Assembly (NCBI GenBank): GCA_027919835.1
Contig: JANVFP010000002.1
Span: forward strand, 1,054,001-1,118,000
DNA from: Lentinula raphanica
Lineage: Eukaryota > Basidiomycota > Agaricomycetes > Agaricales > Omphalotaceae
Reading direction: 5' to 3'
DNA: 64,000 bases
The notes under the pieces are model-generated. The model saw only the letters and a list, made by a program, of their open reading frames with translations, made no database searches and was not told where the DNA came from. Numbering within the stretch: the stretch's first letter is position 1; each line of letters begins with the position of its first letter. Below, in pieces: positions 23,667-34,664 of this stretch. The position numbers and the translations under genes were made by a program.

Positions 23667-26600
23667 ATGGCCCTATCTGTGTCAGGCTTATATTCACCAT
23701 CACTCGAGAAGAGCAATTCGGATTTCCTGGGTTCTGACTCGACGACGCCTTCACCGACCTCGTACCAGCCTCCTTCAGAGGTCGACTTCCATCCCAGTCT
23801 GTCCAACCCTCCTGAAAGGAAGACAGCAACAGCGTCAAATGAGCACCCACTGTTTCAGCAGAAAAAACCTCCAATACCGCAGCGGATTTCTTCCAAACAA
23901 GGAGACCCTGAACTGACGAAAGGAAGACGCAGAGGACAATCAGCATCTGCAAGACCTACCCTCCGTCTGCACATCGCGAATCCTACAGAACCTCCACTCA
24001 ATCAGCAAGATGATATGCAGGAACAAACGATGAGATCTACCATGCAGGCAAAGGCACAGACAGTGCAGGCTCTCTATCCTCGTTCTGTTACCGCTGCTGC
24101 CAACATTGACAATCATAATCGCAGGCGAGGAGAAACCTTTTCTGACTTTTCGCGTACATTACATTCAGGTTCATCAGCGCCGGGCAGCGGAAGCTCGCTT
24201 ATCACTGGAAACGTGTCGACTAACACAGACTCGGAACCGGCTCCGGCAATGGTCCTTTATTCTGCACAACTGGGTACACGCACGACGTCCTCATCCCACA
24301 TGCGTATAACGACCACAAACCTCGATTTTTCTGCACCAAATTCCTCTTCTCCGAAATCAAATTCTACTCCTTCATCTGGTAGCGGCTCGGCCACTAATCC
24401 TACAACGACGAAGAGGTTCTATCGTGCTTCGCCGTTGACTGGACCCCAAGCCATGACGTCCGCCAATTCTGGAACGAATTCTTCGGGTTCAACAGCGCCT
24501 TTGTCCTTTTTTGCAGAGGATTCGTATCCGTCAGCGTCTTCAACGTCGGCATCGACTGTATCTACACCTGCTACTCAAGAGTCAGTTCCGGAATCCACTA
24601 CTCACTTTACCTCGAGGACAATTCCCGGACCCACAGTCGCCAGGCGGCCATTACCGGTACCTCCTCCCCCATCAATCGTAGCGCCGATGAAGGCACCAAT
24701 CAGTCCTATTGTCCCTCCTCCTCCTCCACTTCCACACACTGTACATATTCCAATTCGCCCATCAACACCATCAGCAGTTCTCGTAAATACCTACAATCCA
24801 ATGCCGTACCAGGGTGCACACCAAGACTCATCCTATGGCGATCTGAACCTCGGCGTCAAACCGAATGATCCCATAGCTGCAGAATATGCGTACCGGTTGG
24901 AGAAAAGGAGAGGAAAGCAACGCGAGACGGTGCCAAATTCTCCCATCTCAGAAGGTCTGATGGTAGAAAGCGAGGAGATTCCGTATGAACTTCGAAGTGA
25001 GAAGTGGAAGGGAAAGCAGAAGATGCAGGAGAGTGACTATAACGCTGCTCCGGTCCCTCAGCAGTTCATCTCGCCCGAGCCCGTATTTGTGAATTCTCCC
25101 CCTGCGTCGCATAATGCGAACATCTCTAGATATCCTGAAAACCACGAAGTCGGCCTTCCACCTTCTCTGTCCGGGAGCCTATCCAATCAGCCTTCCCAGA
25201 CATCTATCGCCTCGTCTTATTCTTCCACGAGATCATCTGGAGTTGCCGGTGTGAACGAGCGTGGTGCATCGAAGTGGAAAGGGAAAGGAAAACACATGCT
25301 GAAGACGTTATCAATCTCGAGTATCTCAAGTTTAGAGAAAGACTCGGGCGGGAGTCTATCTAAATATGCTCAATTGAGAGGGAAGAGGAAGGAGGTAAGG
25401 CATGGTGTTAGCTCCCATATACAACTATTGACCTTCGTGTTGTCTCCCAGGCAGAGTCTCCCGCATCCTCGTTCTCCTCTTCGCCAGTTGTGCCCTCTCA
25501 TTCTACCACACCTCCAGTTTCATCTCCTATGCCTTTCAATCAAACCGGTCATCCTAGTGCGCTCGTTCCCGGCGGATACATCAGTCCTCGAATAAGTTCT
25601 CCAAAGCTCACTGGAGACGCAAGCTACGACAGTAGGAGCCCCAGTCCCCGCGCATCAGGATGGTCATCAGTACCCCCTATACCGATGTACATAGATCCGC
25701 CGCTTCCGCTCAACGTCAGGAAAGTCGTCTCTCCGACGGCTTCATCAAACATGCCTCCTATGGTGTCACCGCAGGATCATAGTCATAGCCGGCAGCCGAG
25801 TGGGTCATCAGACGTAGCGCCGATGCATACCCATCCTTTTGAGGCTGATGATTCGGACGAGGAAGGCAGGAGGTTGTACGAAGCCGTCGAAGCCGTATAT
25901 GTTTCCCCCGTACTGTCCTCGAAATCGCCTGAGGTACATGACAGGCCTGTAGACACAGGCTATGGGTATGCTGAACCGGGATACGAGGATGACGAGCGGG
26001 TGTATATTGATGATGGGTACGATGACCCGAATAATCTAAACTCGGACAATGCACTCGATGACTTGGATAGGGAATACGGTGCCGGTGTTAGTGCGTCTGG
26101 ACAACTAGTGAGTGGAGGTGTGGGGCAATCGTCTTCAACCCTTGTTCACGGCAGTGATACCCATGGTGGATTCTCCTCGTCCAGGATTTCGATCGCACGG
26201 GAGCGCAGTCCATCTCCCATACGATACGCGAGGAGGAGGAGAGATAGTTTCCTCGAAGATGACTACGACAGTCCTGAATCAAATGGGCTTCAGAGTCCCC
26301 TCGAGTTTGCAGAGATTCATTCCTCCGATGGCTCTCAGGCAAGGTCCCGGAGTCTTAGTCCCCCGGTACTGGACGGCTTCGTTTATGTGGATAGGAATAC
26401 CAGTCCTCTCGCGAGCACCGCGACCCAAATACTCAACTCTCTGAACTCACGTCGACCACTCAGTCCGCCAATGCCAACGAGCTCGTCCCCGCCCGCTTCC
26501 AGGTTAGATACCAACGATCGTGGCCGCACATCCGCTCGCAAGGTGAACGTCTTTGATTCAACTCAGATCCTCGGTGACGAGTTCCAAATGTCCTTTGCCA

Positions 26601-27526
26601 AGAATCCTTCACCGACAAGAAAAAAATCCACAAGAGATGCCGTTCAGGTTGGCAACCTGGCCGTTCTTGCAGAGGACAAAGTCTTCGTTAGAGGCAAATG
26701 GCGTATGCGGAGCCCGAGTCCCGGTTTCAGTCCTATGGGCGGGACCAATATCGTGAACGGCATTACAGTAAACACAGTACCACCAGGTAAAGGACAGGGA
26801 GGATTACGGAGGTATGCATCCGAAGAAAGTCTTTTATCAGCCGTCGTCCCTTCTGAAAACGACAATTACCTTGCTGGTAACTTTGCCGGATTTGCACCCC
26901 TCCGTTCGAATGGCTTCAACGAATACAACTTCGTAGCACCCAACCCAAGCTTCGCTCCTAACCGACTCGTCGACCGTGCACATACACCCGACTCTTTCGA
27001 TTCAGCTTCTCTTAACCCCACTTCCAGCAAGAAGAGTATTTCCAGCCAAGGTCACAGCAGTGGCGGCGGAAGTACTTCTGGCAGACATACCCCGATCCCA
27101 CGCGGGCCAGGCTCGAAGCCTGGTCACTCTGATGATTTCGGGTTTGGCACAGGGTGGAAGACTGCCTTGGATCATGGCCGTCCTGCAAGGAAGTCAAAGC
27201 TCACGCAAGAAAGAGAGATGGATAAAGACGGTGGAGGTAGAGGACGACAAGAGGGTATCGCAAGCCAGAATCGCACATCGAGACACCAATCAGCGAAGTT
27301 GGAGAAGAAGAGGCCAGTCAAGAGAGGGTTGTCGTTGCCTAGGGCATCGGGTGGTGGCAGTGACTCAGCTGAGATGAAACGGAGTGGGACGTATGTCCAA
27401 CAGCGACATCCGCGGGCTTTGCAACCTTCTGAACACATCTCATATGATCTATGGGTTGAAAGAGGATTGGATCAGACGAGTGCCGCGGTCAAGGGCAAGA
27501 AGACGATTCCGGTTTCGAAGATATAA
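23667..27526 (+). CDS. Large disordered Ser/Pro-rich protein
   Basis: Two exons, 23667-25394 and 25451-27526, joined across a 56-nt intron (GTAAGG donor, CCCAG acceptor), give 1,267 aa. The start is MALSVSGLYSPSLEKSNSDF. Composition is dominated by Ser, Pro, Thr, Gly and Arg with many SP sites and polyproline (VPPPPPLPHTV), plus basic patches such as KWKGKQKM and KWKGKGKHMLKTLSISSISS. An acidic Tyr-rich part (YEDDERVYIDDGYDDPNN) lies in the second exon. Near-C-terminal blocks with more ordered composition are LGDEFQMSFAKNPSPTRKKS, LRRYASEESLLSAVVPSEND and GFGTGWKTALDHGRPARKSK; the last two may be short linear motifs. No catalytic domain. Possibly a cytoskeletal or polarity scaffold, but this is inference from composition only. 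Confidence 0.7.
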
Positions 27527-27802
27527 CGGTTCGTGTCCGTTGCTCATCTCGAGTACTGCTTGTTGATCTCAAGACATGGTTTCTCCTCAGATTATGAAGC
27601 TTGTATGTACTTGAATATATGCATTACTTATTGTATTGTATCTACTCGCACTATCTTGCATGACACAGTTTCCAGTTCACTCATCATAAATCCTTTGTGA
27701 TTACAGAGTAAGATAACACTTCGTGAGGTACATTGTAAGTATAGGAGGGTTCGCATGTATACAAACGTATTACAGATTTTGAGTGGTGAAAACGACAGAA
27801 CG

Positions 27803-29966
27803 CTACGAAACGACACCTTTCAATGATTGCTTGTTTGCTCTTGCCTCTCGGATTTCTTGAGCGAGGACCAGATCAGGATCCCGTCCTTTCACTTCAGGAA
27901 GCAGTAAAGTGAAGAACGCGCCGGCTATGCAGCACCCGAAGAAGACTAGATACACATATATGATGAGCTCGAGGCATGAACGATTGCAGGGAACACGACA
28001 TACTCCAAAGAACAGCGGGGGTACCGATATCCTCACTGAGGGCATTGAATGCAAGAGCAGAGATGATAGCACCTGCTTTGCCCGATGCGGCACTGATTCC
28101 ATGTGCAAACGCCCGAAACCTCGTAGGGAAAACCTCAGCCGGGTAACACTGACCAGACGTCAGCGTCACATTCAAGGCAATATCTCAGGGTAGACTCACG
28201 TAGGTCGTAGCATTGGCTCCAAAGTTGAAGAAGAACTTCAAAGGGGGAGGAAGTGTGAGTCCCAATCCGAAGCGTCATGAATAAGAACGACTTACTTGTA
28301 GGAATGCAAAGTTTACGATAAAAGCAGCGTGACTCAGGGTGTTGAACTTTCCAGCGAGGATACCAACTAGGTTAACAGTATAAATCATCATAGGGTTTAT
28401 GGAGAAGAAAGACAAGATCTTACGGAACAGAGCGGCGAGTAAAAAGCCCTGGATCTGTATCCACTTTCTTCCAAGTTTTTCAATGGTGAGGACTGTGGCA
28501 TAGTAACCTTCGTTTAACGTATCAGCACACCTGATACCACAACGAGGAAGCCTGGTACGTACCCGGAACGAAGCCAAGTGCAGTCACGATCAGATTACCA
28601 GTAGAGACCTTGAATAACTTTTCCCAATCGGACCCAGTCTTTCCAGCAAAGCCGATCTGAGTGAGGACAACATTCTGATTGAGGTTGATACCGTAGAAGC
28701 TAGTGAAAGGGGAGAAAGATAATCAGTTCACAAATGTGAATAGATAGACACAAGAGAGAAGGGGAACGTACGCGATATCGAGCAGAAACCAACAGATACA
28801 GGTTCCAAGAAGAACCCTTGCATGACGCCACTCAGAGAAATACGCAATGAATTCTCCTATTTGCGCCTTGTCCTTCTTCGTGGCAATGGCCTCTGGGCTT
28901 TCAGAAACTTCCTCGGTAGATGCTCTTTCCGGAGATCGATCCTCCTTTTCTATTTCAGACCCAGATCGTGACGATGAAGCAGTAATACCCTCTGTGCGAT
29001 TACCAACATCCTTGAGGACACGAATCTCCTTTTCGAGGTCCGCTTCCTGGTTCTCCGCCATACGTCTTGCTTCGGTGAATCGTTTACTCTCCGGCATCGT
29101 CAATCGCTGGTACAGCGTCGCAAAGGCAGGAATCAAACTAAGAGCGACGACTATCCTCCAAACGCCGTCGGCTTTGCTTGTCTCGCCCTCATCGTTCATG
29201 ACATGTTTGTAGCAAGCGAGGACGATGACGGTGTTGAGGGAACCAATGAAGCTACCCCATCCTTGATTAGCGAAGATGTACGCAAGCATGGTCCCGCGTT
29301 TGTACAGGTTTGAACGGTCGGAGGTAACAGAGGCAGACATCGGATAATCACCTCCGACACCGATCCCAAGGATAATTCGAAAGACGCCAAGGTAGATGAG
29401 GGAGCTGTTAGGGGATAGGGAGCCGGTTGGAGTGGTAAGACACATGATGGTGGCGAAGATGATGAGCATGAGTTCTTTGCCGTAGATGGCGGAACGTCCT
29501 AACGCGTCTGCGAGGTATCCGAATGTGAACTGGCCGATGACGCTTCCGATGTTGGCAGCAGCATTAACGAATCCATCTGGATCATGTTGAGTGAGTGCAG
29601 GAGTGCAGGAGTTGAACAAAGACGACACTTACGAAGTCCAACAGGGAGAGAACCACCTCCGTAGAGACGATATTGGAGCATGGTAAGGACAGGATTGATG
29701 ATGAAGAGATCGTAAGCTGAATGGAAATGAATGGCCTGTAATCAGACAAGAGATAGATGAAATACCATCGAGGAAAAAACCAACACCCGCAATTCCTTTG
29801 ATCGTATGATTTAGTTAACTGATGGTATACATAGAACGATATTCTCACCAAGCAATTTAACTTCTGTTAGAGAAAGAACAAATGCAGGTTTCCCTGTTCG
29901 TTCGATTTCTTCAAGAGGGACCGCTCCTGAAGCCCTTTCTCTCTCATTATCTTGAGTTGGAGACAT
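27803..29966 (-). CDS. PHO84: High-affinity inorganic phosphate:H+ symporter (MFS, PHO84 type)
   Basis: Imports phosphate across the plasma membrane with protons. Ten exons and nine introns, about 560 aa, complete from [14 protein letters not shown] to the stop at 27803. Family hallmarks: [20 protein letters not shown] in helix 1, [33 protein letters not shown], the phosphate-porter signature [17 protein letters not shown], and [20 protein letters not shown] near helix 10. The central cytosolic loop is long, charged and Ser-rich ([17 protein letters not shown]). The last intron uses a GTATGT donor. A Harbinger transposon starts 162 bp upstream of the ATG, and a CACGTT-containing inverted repeat lies between them, so regulation by phosphate may be affected. 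Confidence 0.94.
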
Positions 29967-30043
29967 GTTGGACTATAGGAGGCGAAAGTTTTTGGTATGA
30001 GATTGAGCGCAGAAAGCTGAGGATTTAAGTTGACCTGAACTAT

Positions 30044-30057
30044 AGCACGTTCGTGCT
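30044..30057. promoter_or_regulatory. Inverted repeat with CACGTT core upstream of PHO84
   Basis: AGCACGTTCGTGCT, an AGCACG/CGTGCT inverted repeat with a 2-nt spacer, lies 78-91 bp upstream of the PHO84-like start and inside the 160-bp gap before the transposon. CACGTT is the low-affinity core of the yeast bHLH regulator Pho4. Whether the orthologue of this fungus uses it is inference. Confidence 0.35.
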
Positions 30058-30125
30058 GACCACCTGGAGCTAAAAGAGCGGGATAGTTGGTGGAGAAGCG
30101 ATAGAATTGTCGTCAACTCGCAATT

Positions 30126-30128
30126 TAA
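30126..30128. repeat. Target-site duplication TAA, left copy
   Basis: TAA here and again at 33237-33239 directly flank the inverted repeats. A 3-bp TWA duplication is the integration signature of PIF/Harbinger transposons. Confidence 0.88.
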
Positions 30129-30191
30129 GGCTTAGTCCTAGAGAAATTCTCGCGCGGATTTTTTCGCCCGAGATTTCTCCAAATTACTATA
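30129..30191 (+). repeat. Left terminal inverted repeat, 63 bp
   Basis: Identical to the reverse complement of 33174-33236; similarity continues a few bases with one mismatch. Within it, GAGAAATTCTCGCGCG and CGCCCGAGATTTCTC are nearly inverse complements around a T6 run, so each repeat can also fold on itself. Confidence 0.96.
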
Positions 30192-30311
30192 TAGAGTAAA
30201 GCGCGATGTTACCAATGACATGCCGTGTGATCCTAATCCGGCAACAGCGCTGAGCGCTTTGATCTTAGTGATAGTGAGCAAAATAAGTGTTTTTTGAGCT
30301 CTACATCGACA

Positions 30312-31719
30312 ATGCCCCCCCAAATGACCCCCGAAAAGAAGAAACGGACTGTGGCTGCTATAGTAGTGACTGTCCTATGCTATATCAATTATGGTATAGC
30401 TGTGTACACATCACCTTACTATGCCAAAGTTGAATACCACAATTCAGCACTCTCAGGTCATGCTTGGCTGCAGGAGCTGCTCAAGGGACATCCTGACCGC
30501 ATCCACATGGAACTGGGTGTCCGTCATCATGTATTTTGGGCTCTATGTCTCGAACTTCGTCTTCTGGGATGTGATGATACTCAAGCTATCACTCTCGAAG
30601 AATCTCTTGCTATCTTTCTTTATCTCATCCGGACAGGATTGAGTGTACACCATGTTGGAGAACGCTTTCAGCATACAGGAACCACAATATCCATGTATGT
30701 TCATTAATTGCTTTGAATTTTATGAGTAATTAATCGAGTTTGCAAGCCACTTCCGAGTCATTCTATTCACCCTTTCTTCACCTGAATTCTATAACCGCTG
30801 GGTGAAACCACCAACAGCGGAGTCTCCTGTGCCCGATAGGATTCAGGATGAGCCAAAGTGGTCCCCTTTCTTTGATAGTGTTCTTGGTGCTATTGATGGC
30901 ACTCACATCAATTGCATTCCCTCTGCGACCGATATACATTTGGCTCGCAATCGCAAAGGAGGTATTTCCCAGAACTGTCTGGCTGTGGTATCTATGGATA
31001 TGCGTTTCCAGTATTTTATTAGTGGATGGGATGGATGTGCTGCTGATGCTACGATGTACAGCAAAGCACGTATGAAGGACTTTCCGATTCCTGATGGACG
31101 CCATTATTTAGCAGATGCAGGGTTTGGTATCTGTGATGCACTCCTTGTTCCTTATAGGAATATCCGCTACCATCTTGCAGAATGGGGCCGATCTCATATG
31201 CGGTAAGTAAAAAAAAAATTCACAGCTTGATCCTGATTTTATTTATTCATTGATAGACCAGCCAATGCAAAAGAGTTGTATAACCTTCGCCATGCTTCAG
31301 CCCGAAATATTGTTGAGCGTGTCTTTGGTGTACTGAAGAAGCAATGGGCAATCTTGGTTCGTCCACCTCATTTCAAGATGTCGGTCCAAGCTCGGATTCC
31401 ACCAACTCTTGCTGCACTTCACAATTTCATAGTACAGCATGATGTCAATGATATCAGTACTTACGAATACGATGAAGAAACACAAATATCAGCTCCTTGC
31501 ACCGATTTGCAGCCAGGAATGCGACGTGATCAGGAGATTGACTTCGGGCGGCTGGCAACTAGTGAAAGAATTTCGGTTGCAGAGAAACGTAGAGCTGAGA
31601 GTTTGCGGGATCAGATTGCGGATGCAATGTGGAGGCATTACTTGCTGGTACTGGAAGAGCGAATGGATATTGATGTTGATGATAGTGGTGAAGCTATTCA
31701 AGCAGAAGCTCTTGATTAA
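30312..31719 (+). CDS. PIF/Harbinger transposase (HARBI1-like DDE nuclease)
   Basis: Cuts and rejoins the transposon ends. Three exons (30312-30694, 30747-31202, 31257-31719) give 433 aa; introns are 52 and 54 nt with GTATGT and GTAAGT donors. The start MPPQMTPEKKKR is the first ATG. The N-terminal half has the helix-turn-helix part ESLAIFLYLIRTGLSVHHVG then RFQHTGTTIS. Catalytic triad: Asp in GAIDGTHI, Asp in GWDGCAADA, Glu in ARNIVERVFGVLKKQW, with the RIPPTLAALHNFI block typical of the family after it. I chose the acceptor at 30746 because it aligns without a gap to the family; an alternative 40-nt intron adds a few residues. No stop or frame break seen, so it is likely functional. Confidence 0.93.
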
Positions 31720-31876
31720 CAACAACAGTAATTAAACAGATGATATAGTATGGGTATTTAATGAATGTGGTTGTGATCACACTTGATCAATGATCAATGA
31801 TAACTAAAGAAAAAGACCGGCAGAATTAAACAGATAATAAGGTATAAATGTAAATGAAGGTGATCATGCTTGATAA

Positions 31877-33002
31877 TCAAAGGAAAGGATCATCAAGCTG
31901 CAAAAGGCGCTGAGCAACATCATCTCTGATCCAATCTTCGGCATTTCGGTAAGAATCAGCAGCAGCAGTATTCTTACTAAAAAGAAGATGAAGAGAAACT
32001 TTGTCACTCTGCGAAAGGGAATCATCCTCTTTGAGCAATAGTGAAGCCTGCTTACGCCGCTCAGGCGAAGGCTCTACATGTGTTCCAAGGAAGTCGCGAA
32101 GAGCAGAACCAACTGCCATTGTAGATTGCGAGATAGCATAAAGAGCATCAGGGCCAGTAACACGAGCTTTCTTGGTAGCAGGTGTTTCGTTAGCCTCTAC
32201 TGCCCGCTTTCTCGAACTAGCAGGCTTTGCAGGTGTCTATAAGTTCAATAAGTATTATGCAAGTTTAGAATGATACAACATACTGGTTGAATATCTTGAT
32301 CAGCTCCAGCATCAGGCTGTGTCGAGGACTGAGACTCAGCTCTGGGCTCTTCTTCCAAAGGTGGAATTTCTTCACGCCCTGGAGTGCATGGCCAACTATC
32401 TGGACCAAGACTGAATTGGTCCTCATCATTCTGAGATTCACTCGAAATTGGCTGAGTAGAATCATCAGTCTGAGATGACTGCAATTCATGCTGTGAAGCA
32501 GCTGCACTGAAGACATGCCTTCCTTTCGGAACTTTGGGGCACATCTCAGACATCTTGTCATAGAGGGGCCATCCTCGATTGGCAAAGGGTGCGAAGACTG
32601 GGTGAGCTTTGCTGAATGCTTTCCAAGCATCAGCATTCTCAGCAGTTACCTGAAACCCAGTATCGTCATTCCATGGCCATCCGGAAGCTCCAACATAGCA
32701 ATGATCTTTCACATCACGGATGGCCTCATAGATCTTCTTCAGCTAATAATAATAACAATAATAATAAATTTAAAATTATTATTTCAGAAGCAAGAAATTC
32801 ATACCTTTTTCCACTGAGTTTGACAGGCATTTGCAGTCTTTGGACCACCTTTAGAAGGAGGCCCTAGCTGCAAAAAGTGTGCTGCTGCACCACTGGCAAG
32901 TTGCTTGACTAAATTGCCACCATCTCCAAGCTCAGCTTTGCGGTCATAAACATAGTTTACTAGCTCAGCTTTGTCTGGATCTAGCCATTTTGCACTGGTC
33001 AT
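31877..33002 (-). CDS. Harbinger-associated Myb/SANT-like DNA-binding protein
   Basis: The second gene of PIF/Harbinger elements; in characterised members it binds the subterminal repeats and brings the transposase to the nucleus and DNA. Three exons (32805-33002, 32284-32742, 31877-32236) give 338 aa. The N-terminal trihelix: MTSAKWLDPDKAELVNYVYD, then LASGAAAHFLQLGPPSKGG, and after the splice TQWKK-LKKIYEAIRDVKDHC with GASGWPW, as in Myb/SANT-like domains. A Ser/Glu/Asp-rich linker follows. The C-terminus has AKPASSRKRAVEANET, a basic nuclear-signal-like patch, and a Leu-rich helical end. It converges tail to tail with the transposase, 157 bp apart. Confidence 0.88.
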
Positions 33003-33173
33003 GGTAGGAGATAGCACACACAAGCAGGAAAACTCAAATGAGGAGGGGGGGAAAAGGAAGAACAACAGAAGATCCAACGGTCAAGTATACTGCGCTGCAT
33101 GCGGCAGCCTTAAGGCTGAATCGGCATAGCCGGCATGCAATATAGAATCATATGACATCAATTTCTAACTCTT

Positions 33174-33236
33174 TATAGTAATTTGGAGAAATCTCGGGCG
33201 AAAAAATCCGCGCGAGAATTTCTCTAGGACTAAGCC
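33174..33236 (-). repeat. Right terminal inverted repeat, 63 bp
   Basis: Exact inverse of 30129-30191, followed by the TAA duplication at 33237-33239. Confidence 0.96.
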
Positions 33237-33239
33237 TAA

Positions 33240-34664
33240 GCAAAACAGTCCAGTCTTCTGCCGTAAATTTTTTCAGATAAGATCACAAAGCTCCGCACAA
33301 TTCCCACGTATTCCTTTTCTTCACGAACTCTAACTTTCGTTAGTGGATTAGTTGCATTTTATTGGGATCTTCCAGGTTGTTCAGGATGACGCTCTGGATT
33401 ATACCACCGCCTCTGGACTTCGTAGCGCATGGAGCTCAAGCGTAATCCTCTCATCACCGTACTTTTTTCCTGGCACGTTCGATGCGGTGAACAAGGCTCC
33501 ATGTGCAAAAGAGCGGTAAGACCAGTGTGACCCAAGCATCTAGCTCAGAGGATAGTGCGAGCCGTTGCAGGCCGCTGCATAAGGTTACTCCTACGTACTC
33601 TATGGAGTAAACTTGCTAATGGTTCATGAGTAAACAGATCCATTGAAACAGATTGAACTCTGATATCACTGTTACCACTTCACGACGAGTCGTGCCATAT
33701 AACAATCGACATGGTCAAGTATGTTGGGATTTTCTTCTTTGCCTTCTGCCTGGTAGATTCTTTGAATACTCAATGCACACTGTGACTATAGAAGTAAGGC
33801 CTTGCCTTGCCTACATCATCAAATAAATAACTCGTTCGGACTCGGAGGTATGTAACATAGCCTTATCAAGTCACCCATCCAAGTTGAATCTAGAACGTAT
33901 ACCGTGACCAGTCTTCACAGAGTGTGCGTATGCCACAGCTGGCACAGTTCTTTCAGATCGCCTCTCGATGGCTTTTGCCTTCAAGCTCAAGACGGCGTGA
34001 ATACTTCGCGACGGCACACCGCCTGATCAAACTTCAGGATTCAGTCAAGGAACAAAACGGCCTCTGAGAAGGTAGAGAAGTAACAGCGTTCTCAAAGAAC
34101 ATTCTGCAGCCAGCAGCTGGACTGCAATCACATACAGTCTGCACGTGTAGGGACTGGATCGGATCGCAACGATTCATGGACCGTGAAGAGTCGGTGTCGC
34201 CTTCTGTGACCAGACAAGGGCTTCTGGGAACGATGAGAGGTTAATTCGGAGTAAGTTGAGCTCGCACCAGCTAGCTGCAAATTCGAGTTGTTACACAAAC
34301 ATAATCTATAACTACTTCGTTCTTGTCAAGCAGAAGCTCTGAACAACTACACAGTGCGCGTCCCCAGTATTACCAGGATCACACCATCTGCACGTGAAGC
34401 TCTTCGGCTCGGGAACAATTGGAGTCAGTCCTCTTTCTGGTTTTTAACCCATCCGAGCCCCATTGTTTCTGAGCTCAAATACATTCGTCTGTATACCCAC
34501 ACGCGCAGACTGAACGGTGAACGGAGGTACTTGACATTGGATCTCAACCAGCTCGATCCCCGTTGCATTTCTCAGAGGTTCTTCCGCCGTCCGGTATATA
34601 GACCTCAACGAACACGACTGGCAGGCTCATACTTATACATCCTTTCTGTAACTCTTTCTCTCAA
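33240..34664. other. Intergenic 1.4 kb
   Basis: Host DNA right of the transposon, up to the drug transporter. Only short motif-free frames; the right end must hold the transporter promoter. Confidence 0.5.

Larger units (their letters stand above)
30129..33236. mobile_element. Complete PIF/Harbinger DNA transposon, 3,108 bp
   Basis: Bounded by 63-bp perfect terminal inverted repeats starting GGCTTAGTCCTAGAG and a TAA target duplication. It carries the two genes that define the superfamily, transcribed toward each other: a DDE transposase (30312-31719, plus) and a Myb/SANT-like protein (31877-33002, minus). Both are open after splicing, with catalytic residues kept, and the two repeats are identical. 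These facts point to a young, possibly autonomous copy. It inserted in the intergenic space upstream of the phosphate transporter. Confidence 0.96.
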
